DNA of 64,000 nt from assembly GCA_963757265.1 (NCBI GenBank), contig CAVWRA010000010.1, positions 124,001-188,000 on the forward strand, read 5' to 3'. Position numbers and translations under genes: made by a program. Shown here piece after piece: positions 46,126 through 53,760 of this stretch. How positions within the stretch are numbered: position 1 is the stretch's first letter; every line of letters starts with the position of its first letter. Source of the DNA: CAIVVT01 sp963757265 (GTDB lineage Bacteria; Acidobacteriota; Terriglobia; Bryobacterales; Bryobacteraceae). A model generated the notes under the pieces. The model made no database searches and was not told the origin of the DNA. It was given only the letters and a program-made list of their open reading frames with translations.

Positions 46126-46527
46126 TCAGCACCCAGTGTTCTGGCTCCGCCGCTGCGCGCTTGCCTTCATGATTTCGCTCATGTCCCCAGCTGGCCGAAT
46201 CTCGAAAATGCTGCCAAACGTCAGCGCCGGATGCTGGCCGATCAGCTGTACAGCATGGTTCATGTCCCTCGCCTCAAGGACAAGAATGCCGCCGAGTTGT
46301 TCCTTGGTTTCCGCATAGGGACCGTCGGTCGTTGCCACTTTGCCGTTCTTCCAAGACAGGGTTAAGGCGGTTTCCGGACCTTGAAGCGCTTCGCCACCAC
46401 CCCAGTGCCCGTTGGCGCGAAGGTGATCGTCGTATTCAAAGCATCTGTCGAACAGACCGTTTCGCTCGCTCTCAGTCATGGCCTCGAATTTACCTTTGTC
46501 GTAGTACCCCAAACAGATGTATTTCAT
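46126..46527 (-). CDS. YciI/DGPF-family protein
   Basis: A 133-residue ferredoxin-like-fold protein. MKYICLGYYDKGKFEAMTES begins it and TTDGPYAETKEQLGGILVLE carries the DGPF-type signature. Such genes are typically linked to ECF42 sigma factors, and one lies two genes downstream. AGGAG before the ATG at 46527 favours this start over a longer frame. Function in the family is poorly known. Confidence 0.88.
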   Translation of the reverse strand: MKYICLGYYDKGKFEAMTESERNGLFDRCFEYDDHLRANGHWGGGEALQGPETALTLSWKNGKVATTDGPYAETKEQLGGILVLEARDMNHAVQLIGQHPALTFGSIFEIRPAGDMSEIMKASAQRRSQNTGC

Positions 46528-46635
46528 TGTTCTTCTCCTCATAACGGATCGGTGGAACCGGCACCAGAGCCTTGCGCAGGCTCGTTCCTCTCGTTCGCGA
46601 TAGCGCGTGTTCTGGGGCCGCAATGACCAGGTTGT

Positions 46636-47013
46636 TTACTTGCTTCCGCCGGATCTTTGTTCCGGAGCCGGGAAGAAAAGAAGCTCGCGCACCTCGCCCG
46701 CCGCATCGCAGGAGATGGCACCCTTGCGCGCCCACGCCAGCGCCTCTTCCAGGTCTGCGCATTCCAGTATCCAGAAACCGCCCATGTGCTCCTTGGTCTC
46801 GGTGTACGGTCCGTCGGTGACGAGCACCTTGCCGTCGGGCTGCTTCCGCAGCGTCTTCGCGTTGGCGGCCGGGGAGATTCCGCAGGCGAACTTCCTCACG
46901 CCGGCAGCAATCAATTCGCGGTTGAGCGCGTGGATCTCCTCGATCATCGCTTCGGTTACGGTGGACGCGTCAAAGTCGTCGGGCAGGTAGTTAGCGACCA
47001 GATATTGTGGTAT
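46636..47013 (-). CDS. YciI/DGPF-family protein with ATA at the start position
   Basis: Second DGPF protein (VTDGPYTETKEHMGGFWILE). Homologous-looking sequence continues upstream of the first ATG (46947) as PQYLVANYLPDDFDASTVTE, the usual N-terminus. The codon expected to be ATG is ATA at 47011-47013, with AAGGAG eight bases before it. Either ATA is used as a rare start, the start has been lost, or translation begins at 46947 and gives a shortened 103-residue protein. Third member of the sigma/DGPF group. Confidence 0.7.
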   Translation of the reverse strand: MPQYLVANYLPDDFDASTVTEAMIEEIHALNRELIAAGVRKFACGISPAANAKTLRKQPDGKVLVTDGPYTETKEHMGGFWILECADLEEALAWARKGAISCDAAGEVRELLFFPAPEQRSGGSK

Positions 47014-47142
47014 GACTTTTTCTCCTTGTTCTCTGTGGTTTGTTCCCGATGACTCGTTTCCTGTTCACTCAGGAATCGTAGCTCATCGTTCTTTTATCCT
47101 ATAGTCGTTGGGGAAACCGAAAATCGACAGCCACTCCAATTT

Positions 47143-47748
47143 TTATTTCAACTGCCGAATCCGTTCCTGCAGGAATTGCCGCTCTGGTTCCTGTTGGGTC
47201 AGCGCCAGCGCCCTCTCATAAGAAGCCCGAGCCTCAGCGGTCCTGCCGAGCCTGCGGTACAACTCTGCACGGGCTGAATGCGCCAGGTAGTAATTTGCCA
47301 ATTCGCCATGTTCCAACACCGCGTCGATCTGCTTCAGACCGGCCTCTGGACCATCGCACATGGCAATGGCCACGGCTCGATTTAGATATGCGACCGGCGA
47401 AGGCTGAATTCGTACCAACTGGTTGTAAAGCGCAACAATCTGCCGCCAGTCGGTCGCAGCGGTCGATTCCGCCTCCGCATGGACGGCCGCAATCGCAGCC
47501 TGCAGTGTGTAAGGGCCGAAGCGACGCGAGCTCAGGGCTTTCTCCACCAATCCCACTCCCTCCGCAATCTGTTCACGGTTCCAGAGCGCGCGGTCTTGAT
47601 GCTCCAGCAAAATCAGCTCTCCGGCCGGCGAGGTCCTCGCCGCGCGCCGGGATTCCTGCAGCAACATCAGGGCAAGCAGCCCATTGACTTCCGGCTCCGG
47701 CTGGAGCCCGGCCAGCAACCGTCCAAGTCGGATCGCCTCTTCGCCCAG
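47143..47748 (-). pseudogene. ECF42-type sigma factor lacking its N-terminal half
   Basis: The frame reads EAIRLGRLLAGLQPEPEVNG, then LLALMLLQESRRAARTSPAG and a TPR-like tail (YLAHSARAELYRRLGRTAEA) to the stop. This is the C-terminal extension of ECF42 sigma factors, whose genes accompany DGPF proteins. The sigma2 and sigma4 domains that bind polymerase and DNA are missing: homology ends near 47748, where recombinase sequence begins on the other strand. A frame from 47718 can be translated but cannot act as a sigma factor. Confidence 0.8.
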
Positions 47749-48524
47749 TACGACAAGAGCATGATCGTTCTGAAGCTGGCGGGCGCGCGGATGAGCAAGC
47801 GGGCTCAGACGGGACGCTACGACGGCCGGAACCCGCGGCGGGCGCTCTGGCCGAAACTGAAGAAGCCGGAGGAGCGGAAGGACGTCGGCCGGGCGCTCAC
47901 GCCCGATCAGGAGCGCGCCCTGCTGGCGGCGGCGGATCGGAGCGATAGCCCGATGCTGGCGCCCTTCATCCGAATCGCTCTTTTAACCGACATGCGCTTC
48001 GGAGAGATACGGGGCCTGAAGTGTGAGCAGATCGATTTTGAGAAGCAAACCCTTCGCGTCGGCCTCGCCAAGACGGCGGCGGGGACCGCGTGATCACGAT
48101 GAACTCAGCCCTATTTGCGACGCTGAGCGGTCAGGCGGCCCGCATTGCGGTGCTGCTGGGACGCCCGGTGGAGCCCGGCTGGTATGTATTCCCACTGTGC
48201 GACCGGCGCAAGGTGGTCGATGCCGAGAAGCACGCCACGGCCATAAAGACGGCCTGGACGAGTGTGCGTGAGGCTGCAGGCGTTCAATGCCGCTTCCATG
48301 ACCTCAGAAATACGGCCTGTACCAAGGGGGCGGAGGGGGGCGTTCCAGAGGCTACAATGAAGGCGTTGATGGGTCACATGAGCGTGGCAATGCTGGAACG
48401 CTAATCGCACGTGAGGGAAGAGGCCAAGCGCGCGGCCACCGAATGGCTGACGCTGGCGGACGCCCCTGTTTCAAACGGGGTGGGCACAAAAATGGGCACA
48501 AACGGCGCGGAGGCGGTGGTCTAG
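47749..48524 (+). pseudogene. tyrosine recombinase, frameshifted and lacking the catalytic Tyr
   Basis: The plus strand reads MSKRAQTGRYDGRNPRRALW, then LLTDMRFGEIRGLKCEQIDF (first catalytic Arg). One base is lost near 48085 and the frame resumes as RVITMNSALFATLSGQ. FHDLRNTA and LMGHMSVAMLER follow, with the HxxR and His motifs. The catalytic Tyr codon is TAA (48402-48404), after which SHVREEAKRAATEWLTLAD continues in frame to TAG at 48522. The N-terminal SAM-like domain is missing. It lies 31 bases before tRNA-Thr, a typical integration target. Confidence 0.85.
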
Positions 48525-48555
48525 TGACTGTCAACTCTTTTGGTATCAAAGTGAT

Positions 48556-48631
48556 GCCGGCGTAGCTCAGTTGGTAGAGCGCCTGACTTGTAATCAGGGG
48601 GTCGCCAGTTCAACTCTGGCCGCCGGCTCCA
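48556..48631 (+). tRNA. tRNA-Thr (anticodon TGT)
   Basis: The acceptor strands GCCGGCG and CGCCGGC pair fully and CCA is encoded. The D-arm has AGCTCAGTTGGTAGAGC. The anticodon arm CCTGA-CTTGTAA-TCAGG gives TGT. The T-arm is CCAG-TTCAACT-CTGG. 76 bases. Confidence 0.95.
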
Positions 48632-49154
48632 TTAAACATCAACAAATTCGGGCAGGATCGTGGCTGGGGGCCGCTTCAGCGGGTGTGTCAGAGGTTGTTT
48701 CGCTCTGTTGGGCGAGCGTGGTCAGCGGCCCCTCGAGCCGCTGATCGGCGGGCGCCCTCGCCGGCCGGTGGCGATGTGCTTTTCCTCGCGCAGTGGCAGT
48801 AAAAAAGGAAGAGACGGCCGGCCGCGGGCCTCACCAGGGCCCGACGCAGGCGCAAGTCGCGCACGCGCAGGAGGCCCACAACAGCCATCTGGCGGCTCAT
48901 GGAGCCCCGCGCAACCGGTAACGGGTCCCGGTGTTGAATCCGCCGGCGGGATGATCGTTTCGAATCGCCGTGCAGTTGCGAGAGCCCTGAACCCACGCTC
49001 AGGGCGGGGTCGTGAATTGAGCGCTGGCGTCGAGGGACACGCCGGAGATGGCCTGTGAGCGCGGGCGCCAACGCGGCATGGGGCTGGCGGCGACTTCACG
49101 ATTGCGTGAGGTCGTTTCGCGCAGTGGATCCGGATCTGGCTGCGAACAGCCCGT
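48632..49154. other. 523-bp GC-rich spacer
   Basis: No gene recognised. A perfect CAGCGGC/GCCGCTG hairpin with a seven-base loop lies at 48723-48743 without a T-run. Could hold the attachment scar of a lost integrative element, but no repeat of the tRNA end was seen. Confidence 0.4.
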
Positions 49155-50240
49155 CTACTTGGACGCTTTGAAAAAGGCGATTATGTCGCTGATCTCGCCG
49201 CCGTCAAGCTGGGGCCAGGCGACATTCCTGGTTCTCATCCGGCGCAGCATCTCGGGGCCGTGGTACCAGAGCACGGAGACCATGCCATAGGAACTGTACT
49301 CTTCGCCGTGGCCCAGGTACGGCACGCTGGATCCATGGCAACCCGCGCACCCCTTGCTCGCGAACAGCTTCTTACCGCGCGCCGCATCGCCGCCTTCCTT
49401 CTCGAACTGGCGGCTCCACAGGTATCCCACGATGCGCCGCATCTCCTCCGGCCTCAATTCCTTGGGGTTCTTCATCCGGGCGGCGTGGTTCCACATGGCG
49501 GCGGCAATTTCCGCCGACGCGGCGTAGGACGTATTACCGGGCAGGGCCATGGCGCCTGTGTGGCAGTTGTTGCAGCCTTTCACTTCGAGCAGTGTTTCGC
49601 CCGTCTCGGCGGATGCCGGAGAAAACTGCGGCTGGCGCTCCCGGACGTTGGGCAGGCCGGAGACGTAGGTGATGATGTCATTCATTTCGGCCGCGCTGAG
49701 TCCCGGGGCCGGGCCGCCTTTTGCGGCCACGGCAGCCTGAATCCCCGGGGCGTGATTCCACATCTGGCGGGCCAGTTCGATCGGGTCCGACATCGACTCC
49801 CAGCGGCTCAGCGGCGGGCCGCCGGATTTCGACTGGCCGGTCACTGAGTGGCACGCGGAACAGCCCTTCGCCGCCAACGTGCTCTTACCCCTGGCGGCAT
49901 CGCCCGCCTTTTCAAAATAGCGGGCGGCCTGGAACCAGGCGAACAAGTCCGCAGCCTGCTCGGTATCGAGCTTGGGCCTGTCGAGGCCTGCTTTCTCCAT
50001 GGCGGCCCACATCTGAGGGGCGTGGTTCCACATCGCCGCCGAGAGGTCGGCGGGCGAATTGCCCCGGGATTGGCGCAGGGCCAGGTCGGGTGCGGCCGTG
50101 CCTCCAACGCCCGCCACGCTATGGCAGGTGGAGCATTTCAGAGCTTCGAAGACCTGCCTGCCCCGGCCGGCGTCACCGACTGCAGAAAAGCCGGGGATTG
50201 TGGTGGCAGCCCCGATCAGGAACAACAGCCAGCGATGCAT
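49155..50240 (-). CDS. tetra-haem c-type cytochrome
   Basis: A 361-residue periplasmic protein with a signal peptide (RWLLFLIGAATTIPGFSA) and four CxxCH sites: CSTCH (about 35), CSACH (128), CNNCH (227) and CAGCH (302). Each lies in a class-I-like cytochrome unit repeating AAMWNHAxxM and a distal Met region. Likely an electron carrier of the periplasm, partner unknown. GGGAGG seven bases before the ATG at 50240 sets the start. Divergent from the kdp locus; the 357 bases between hold both promoters but no clear boxes. Confidence 0.9.
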   Translation of the reverse strand: MHRWLLFLIGAATTIPGFSAVGDAGRGRQVFEALKCSTCHSVAGVGGTAAPDLALRQSRGNSPADLSAAMWNHAPQMWAAMEKAGLDRPKLDTEQAADLFAWFQAARYFEKAGDAARGKSTLAAKGCSACHSVTGQSKSGGPPLSRWESMSDPIELARQMWNHAPGIQAAVAAKGGPAPGLSAAEMNDIITYVSGLPNVRERQPQFSPASAETGETLLEVKGCNNCHTGAMALPGNTSYAASAEIAAAMWNHAARMKNPKELRPEEMRRIVGYLWSRQFEKEGGDAARGKKLFASKGCAGCHGSSVPYLGHGEEYSSYGMVSVLWYHGPEMLRRMRTRNVAWPQLDGGEISDIIAFFKASK

Positions 50241-50597
50241 CTTGAAACCTCCCACGATTTCCCATTCCGGCCGCCTGGCCACAGACGATTTTACATCGAT
50301 CATGACCTTCACAGCCGTTTGACTTAATTCCTTGCCGGTCGAGCAACTCCGGTGGCCACGAAGGGGCCTCCCTGGTACCCAGGGCAGCCGCGGTTTGCAT
50401 GCTGCTTTCACGCCTGTTCCCGGCAGGGTAGACGAGTGAGGGGTGGACGCGGAAGCAATCGCATTGGACGCGCCAGCGGCGGCTCAATGTCCGGATGGCC
50501 GACGCCCCAGCTGCAATGCCTCGGATGGAGGGCTGCGGGTTTCTGTGCGCGACTGGCGGTGAAGGTATGATTGCAGTCCAGGGGGAAGAGGGCCGAA

Positions 50598-52055
50598 GTG
50601 TGGCATCGTTGGTGGATAATATCCGCACTGCGCATCGCCGCGGGCCTGGCCCTTGTGGCCGCGATTACGGCCGTCGCCTACCGCGCACTGAGCGTAAATG
50701 CGACCACGGCGGGCTTCGCATTCCTGCTGGGCGTTCTGGCGGTGGCGACGAGCTGGGGATTGACAGTGGCCACGATCACGTCGTTCGCGGCGATGCTGTG
50801 CTTCAACTACTTTTTCCTGCCACCGGTGGGCCGCTTCACGATCGCCGATCCGCAGAACTGGGTGGCGCTGTTCAGCTTTCTGGTGACCGCACTGGTGGCG
50901 AGCCACCTCAGTGACCGCGCCCGGCACAAGACCGATGAAGCGGAGACGCGGCGGCGCGAGACGGAACAGCTTTACGCGTTGAGCCGCGCCATCCTGCTGA
51001 CCGATCCGGCGCAGCCCCTCGGCCGGCAGGCCGTGGCGCAGATTGCGCAGATCTTCGATTGTGATTCCGTGGTGCTGTACTCGGCCGAATCGGGCGAGGT
51101 GTTCCGCGGCGGGCCTGTGGACGTTGTTTTCGACGAGCAAATACTAAGGCAGGCGGTGATGCTCGGCGTGGGCGCGACGGACCCGCCGACGGGTGTTTAT
51201 GTCGCGCCGATTGCGTTGGGCGGACAGCCCATCGGGAGCCTGGCTCTGGCCGGGGTGGCGCTATCGGACGGAGCGCTGCAGGCGTTGCTGAACCTGGTGG
51301 CGATCGCGCTGGAGCGCGTGCGCACGCAGGAGACGGCCAGCCGCGCCGAGGTGGCGCGCCGCGCCGAGGAGTTCAAGTCCACCCTGCTGGACGCGATTGC
51401 GCACGAGTTCAAGACGCCGCTCACGTCGATTCGCGCGGCGGCGACAGGGATGCTGGCCGAACCGGCCGGGCTGAAGCCGGAGGCGCTGGAGTTGGCGGCG
51501 ATCATCGACGAAGAGGCCACGCGGCTCAGCCAACTGGTCAGCGAGGCCGTGCGGATGGCGCAGATCGACGCGGGCAAGCTGCGCCTGGAACGCCACGCCA
51601 TTACGCTGGCCGAAGTGATCGCGCTGGCGTTGAGCCACTACCCCGCCGCGAAGGAGGAGGGACGCTTCCGGCTGGAGGGCGCTGACGCGGCAGGCGTACG
51701 GCTGCGAGCCGACCCCGAACTGCTGGCGCTGGCCTTGCGCCAGCTGATCGACAACAGTTTGAAGTACGCGCCGCCGGACTCGCCGGTGGTGCTCACAACT
51801 GCAGTGCTGGAACAGCGGGTGGAACTGAGGGTCAACGATCGCGGACCGGGCATCCCGGAGCAGGAGTTCGAGCACATTTTCGACCGCTATTACCGTCGCG
51901 AAGGGACGCGAAAACAGGTTTCAGGCTTCGGCATGGGCCTGCACATCGCGCGCGAAATCCTGCGCGCCCATGGGGGCGATTTGACAGCGGAGCCCACAAC
52001 GGCGGGCGCGCAGCTGTGCCTGGCACTGCCCAGGGATGAGAAGGAAGGGCAATGA
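50598..52055 (+). CDS. kdpD: KdpD-type sensor histidine kinase, C-terminal half only
   Basis: A 485-residue protein corresponding to the membrane and kinase half of KdpD. Four closely spaced helices of the DUF4118 type occupy residues 5-105 (IAAGLALVAAITAVAYRAL, FLLGVLAVATSWGLTVATIT). A GAF-like domain follows, then HisKA with H269 in AHEFKTPLTS, and HATPase with DNSLKYAPP, DRGPGIP and GFGMGLHIA. The N-terminal KdpD/USP sensor part is absent and is encoded separately at 58398-60723. I prefer the GTG at 50598, with AAGAGG upstream, to the TTG at 50571. It phosphorylates KdpE in response to potassium or osmotic stress. Confidence 0.88.
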   Translation: MWHRWWIISALRIAAGLALVAAITAVAYRALSVNATTAGFAFLLGVLAVATSWGLTVATITSFAAMLCFNYFFLPPVGRFTIADPQNWVALFSFLVTALVASHLSDRARHKTDEAETRRRETEQLYALSRAILLTDPAQPLGRQAVAQIAQIFDCDSVVLYSAESGEVFRGGPVDVVFDEQILRQAVMLGVGATDPPTGVYVAPIALGGQPIGSLALAGVALSDGALQALLNLVAIALERVRTQETASRAEVARRAEEFKSTLLDAIAHEFKTPLTSIRAAATGMLAEPAGLKPEALELAAIIDEEATRLSQLVSEAVRMAQIDAGKLRLERHAITLAEVIALALSHYPAAKEEGRFRLEGADAAGVRLRADPELLALALRQLIDNSLKYAPPDSPVVLTTAVLEQRVELRVNDRGPGIPEQEFEHIFDRYYRREGTRKQVSGFGMGLHIAREILRAHGGDLTAEPTTAGAQLCLALPRDEKEGQ

Positions 52056-52753
52056 GCACGGGGCGCATTCTCGTGGTCGACGACGAGCCGCAGATCCGGC
52101 GCGTGCTGCGGGCCACGCTGACGGCGAAGGGCTACGAGATTTTCGACGCACGGACGGGCGAAGCGGCGCTCGAGTTCCTGCGCGGGAACAAGGCGGACTT
52201 AGTGCTGCTGGACTCCAATATGCCAGGCATGGGCGGGCTGCAAGCCTGCCGCGAGATTCGCGCCAGCTCAAGCGTCGCCATCGTCATGCTGACTGTGCGC
52301 GACGCCGAACAGGACAAAGTGGCCGCGCTGGACGCCGGGGCCGACGATTACGTCACCAAGCCGTTCAGCATGCCCGAACTACTGGCGCGCATCCGCGCGG
52401 CGCTGCGCCGCGTGCCGGCCACGCCCGAGGGCGGTCCCGCGTCGGTGCGGCTGGGTGAACTCGAGATCAACCTGGCGACGCGGCGCGTGATCTCGGCCGC
52501 AGGCGAGGTTCGGCTCACGCCGAAGGAGTTCGACCTGCTGAATTACCTGGTGACGAACCCCAACATTCCGATCCCGCACACGCGCCTGCTGCAGGCGGTG
52601 TGGGGTCCGGACTACGGGGACCAGGTGGAGTATCTGCGGGTATTCGTCAACCAGTTGCGCAAGAAGATTGAGCCTGACCCGTCGCATCCACGCTACCTGC
52701 TGACCGAGCCGTGGGTCGGCTACCGTTTCGCTTTGCCGCCCAAATCGGGTTGA
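52052..52753 (+). CDS. kdpE: KdpE response regulator
   Basis: A 233-residue OmpR-type regulator. The receiver carries the phospho-acceptor D54 in LVLLDSNMPG, and the winged helix includes RLTPKEFDLLNYLVTNPN and YLRVFVNQLRKKIE. ATGA overlap with the kinase stop gives coupled translation. Phosphorylated KdpE activates the kdp structural genes, whose start is 0.3-0.9 kb downstream. Confidence 0.93.
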   Translation: MSTGRILVVDDEPQIRRVLRATLTAKGYEIFDARTGEAALEFLRGNKADLVLLDSNMPGMGGLQACREIRASSSVAIVMLTVRDAEQDKVAALDAGADDYVTKPFSMPELLARIRAALRRVPATPEGGPASVRLGELEINLATRRVISAAGEVRLTPKEFDLLNYLVTNPNIPIPHTRLLQAVWGPDYGDQVEYLRVFVNQLRKKIEPDPSHPRYLLTEPWVGYRFALPPKSG

Positions 52754-52779
52754 GCGGATCGGCGTCCGCTTGGTTGTCA

Positions 52780-52953
52780 ATGGTCCTGCCGGCCTGCGAG
52801 CCCGAACTCAACCCGGTCGAGTCCATCCGGGCGCATTGGAAGCGACGCGAGTTTCCCAACGTCTGTCCGAAAGAATACTGGCCGCTGAGCCAGGCGACCC
52901 GCAGGACGCTCAAGCGGATGCGCCGCCGCCCACGCCCGATCACGGCTTTCTGA
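52780..52953 (+). pseudogene. IS630-type transposase C-terminal remnant
   Basis: Immediately after kdpE the frame reads VLPACEPELNPVESIRAHWK, then PNVCPKEYWPLSQATRR and RRRPRPITAF, the end of IS630-like transposases (ELNPVE carries the final catalytic Glu). The rest of the element is absent. Confidence 0.75.
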
Positions 52954-53010
52954 AACAGGCTTCTCATGTGGTCAAGGCGACTCTGTGTGACGCGGAAGTG
53001 GGTAATAGAG

Positions 53011-53040
53011 TTCTTACGCCTTCCTTATGACTTCCTTATG
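53011..53040 (+). promoter_or_regulatory. candidate KdpE operator, direct repeats
   Basis: TTCTTACG (53011), TTCCTTATG (53021) and TTCCTTATG (53032) recur every 10-11 bases, one helical turn, as expected for tandem binding of an OmpR-family regulator. They lie 33 bases before the first gene of the structural kdp operon. Sequence-only inference. Confidence 0.45.
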
Positions 53041-53072
53041 CGGGTCTCCGTAAGTTGGAAAGGGAGGCAGGC

Positions 53073-53543
53073 GTGGCAACGAATCATTGGATGCAACAGC
53101 ACTGTTCGACATTCGCGCCAGCCCCTGTGGCGGAGACCGGCGGCCAGCTTGAAGTGGTGGTTGTGCACACAGCCATCCCGGCGACGCTCGTGGCGTTGAA
53201 GACTGCCGCGACTCTCGCCCAGGGGCTATCGGCGCGGATTCGCCTGCTGGTGCCGCAGGTGGTACCATATCCGCTGCCGCTGGAGGCTCCGCCGATTCCC
53301 GTGAGCTTTACAGAACGACGGTTTCGGACGGTGGCCGAGGAAGTGGCCGTGGAGACGACAGTCGAGATCGTTCTGTGCCGCGACATTGCCACCGCGCTGG
53401 AGGCTTTGCTGCCGCCCCGGTCGCTGGTGGTCGTGGGCGCGCAAAGCACCCGCTGGCGGACTCTGGGATGGCCGAGTGCCGAGGCCCGCCTGGCGCAGGT
53501 GCTGCGAAAACGAGGGCATCTGGTGGTACTCGCCGATTCGTAG
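53073..53543 (+). CDS. USP-like protein of the kdp operon
   Basis: A 156-residue protein with a universal-stress-protein-like alternation: LEVVVVHTAIPATLVALKTA, ATLAQGLSARIRLLVPQVV and PPRSLVVVGAQSTRW. The nucleotide-binding GxxG(S/T) motif of ATP-binding USPs is not obvious. The start is the GTG at 53073 after AAAGGGAGG. It is 11 bases before the small membrane ORF and is probably the first gene of the transport operon; it may sense potassium stress like the USP domains of KdpD. Confidence 0.7.
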   Translation: MATNHWMQQHCSTFAPAPVAETGGQLEVVVVHTAIPATLVALKTAATLAQGLSARIRLLVPQVVPYPLPLEAPPIPVSFTERRFRTVAEEVAVETTVEIVLCRDIATALEALLPPRSLVVVGAQSTRWRTLGWPSAEARLAQVLRKRGHLVVLADS

Positions 53544-53554
53544 TGAGGATGAAA

Positions 53555-53638
53555 ATGCTCGATCTTTTCTACATCACGCTGACGTTGATCTTCTTCGTCT
53601 GCTGCTGGCTCCTGACGAAGGCTTGCGATAAGTTGTGA
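53555..53638 (+). CDS. 27-residue membrane peptide upstream of kdpF
   Basis: Begins MLDLFYITLTLIFFVCCWLL and ends TKACDKL: one membrane helix followed by a short charged tail. GAGG lies six bases before the ATG. Its size and place, just before kdpF, suggest a second small subunit or stabilising peptide of the Kdp pump. Function not known. Confidence 0.65.
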   Translation: MLDLFYITLTLIFFVCCWLLTKACDKL

Positions 53639-53669
53639 GCCCTTCCTTCCACATGAAAGGTTAACTGCG

Positions 53670-53753
53670 ATGGATTACATCATCGCCGGCATCACGTCGG
53701 TTTTCCTGTTTGTCTATCTGATCTTCGCGCTGCTCAAGCCGGAGCGCTTCTGA
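53670..53753 (+). CDS. kdpF: KdpF, small subunit of the K+ pump
   Basis: 27 residues beginning MDYIIAGITSVFLFVYLIFA and ending LLKPERF, the classical KdpF pattern with its LLxPExF end. A single-span peptide stabilising KdpFABC. Eight bases before kdpA. Confidence 0.92.
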   Translation: MDYIIAGITSVFLFVYLIFALLKPERF

Positions 53754-53760
53754 GGTACCC

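Noticed and set aside
48556..48631. Attachment-site duplication of the tRNA-Thr 3' end
   Set aside because: No second copy of the tRNA end was seen in the window, so an integrated island cannot be delimited.
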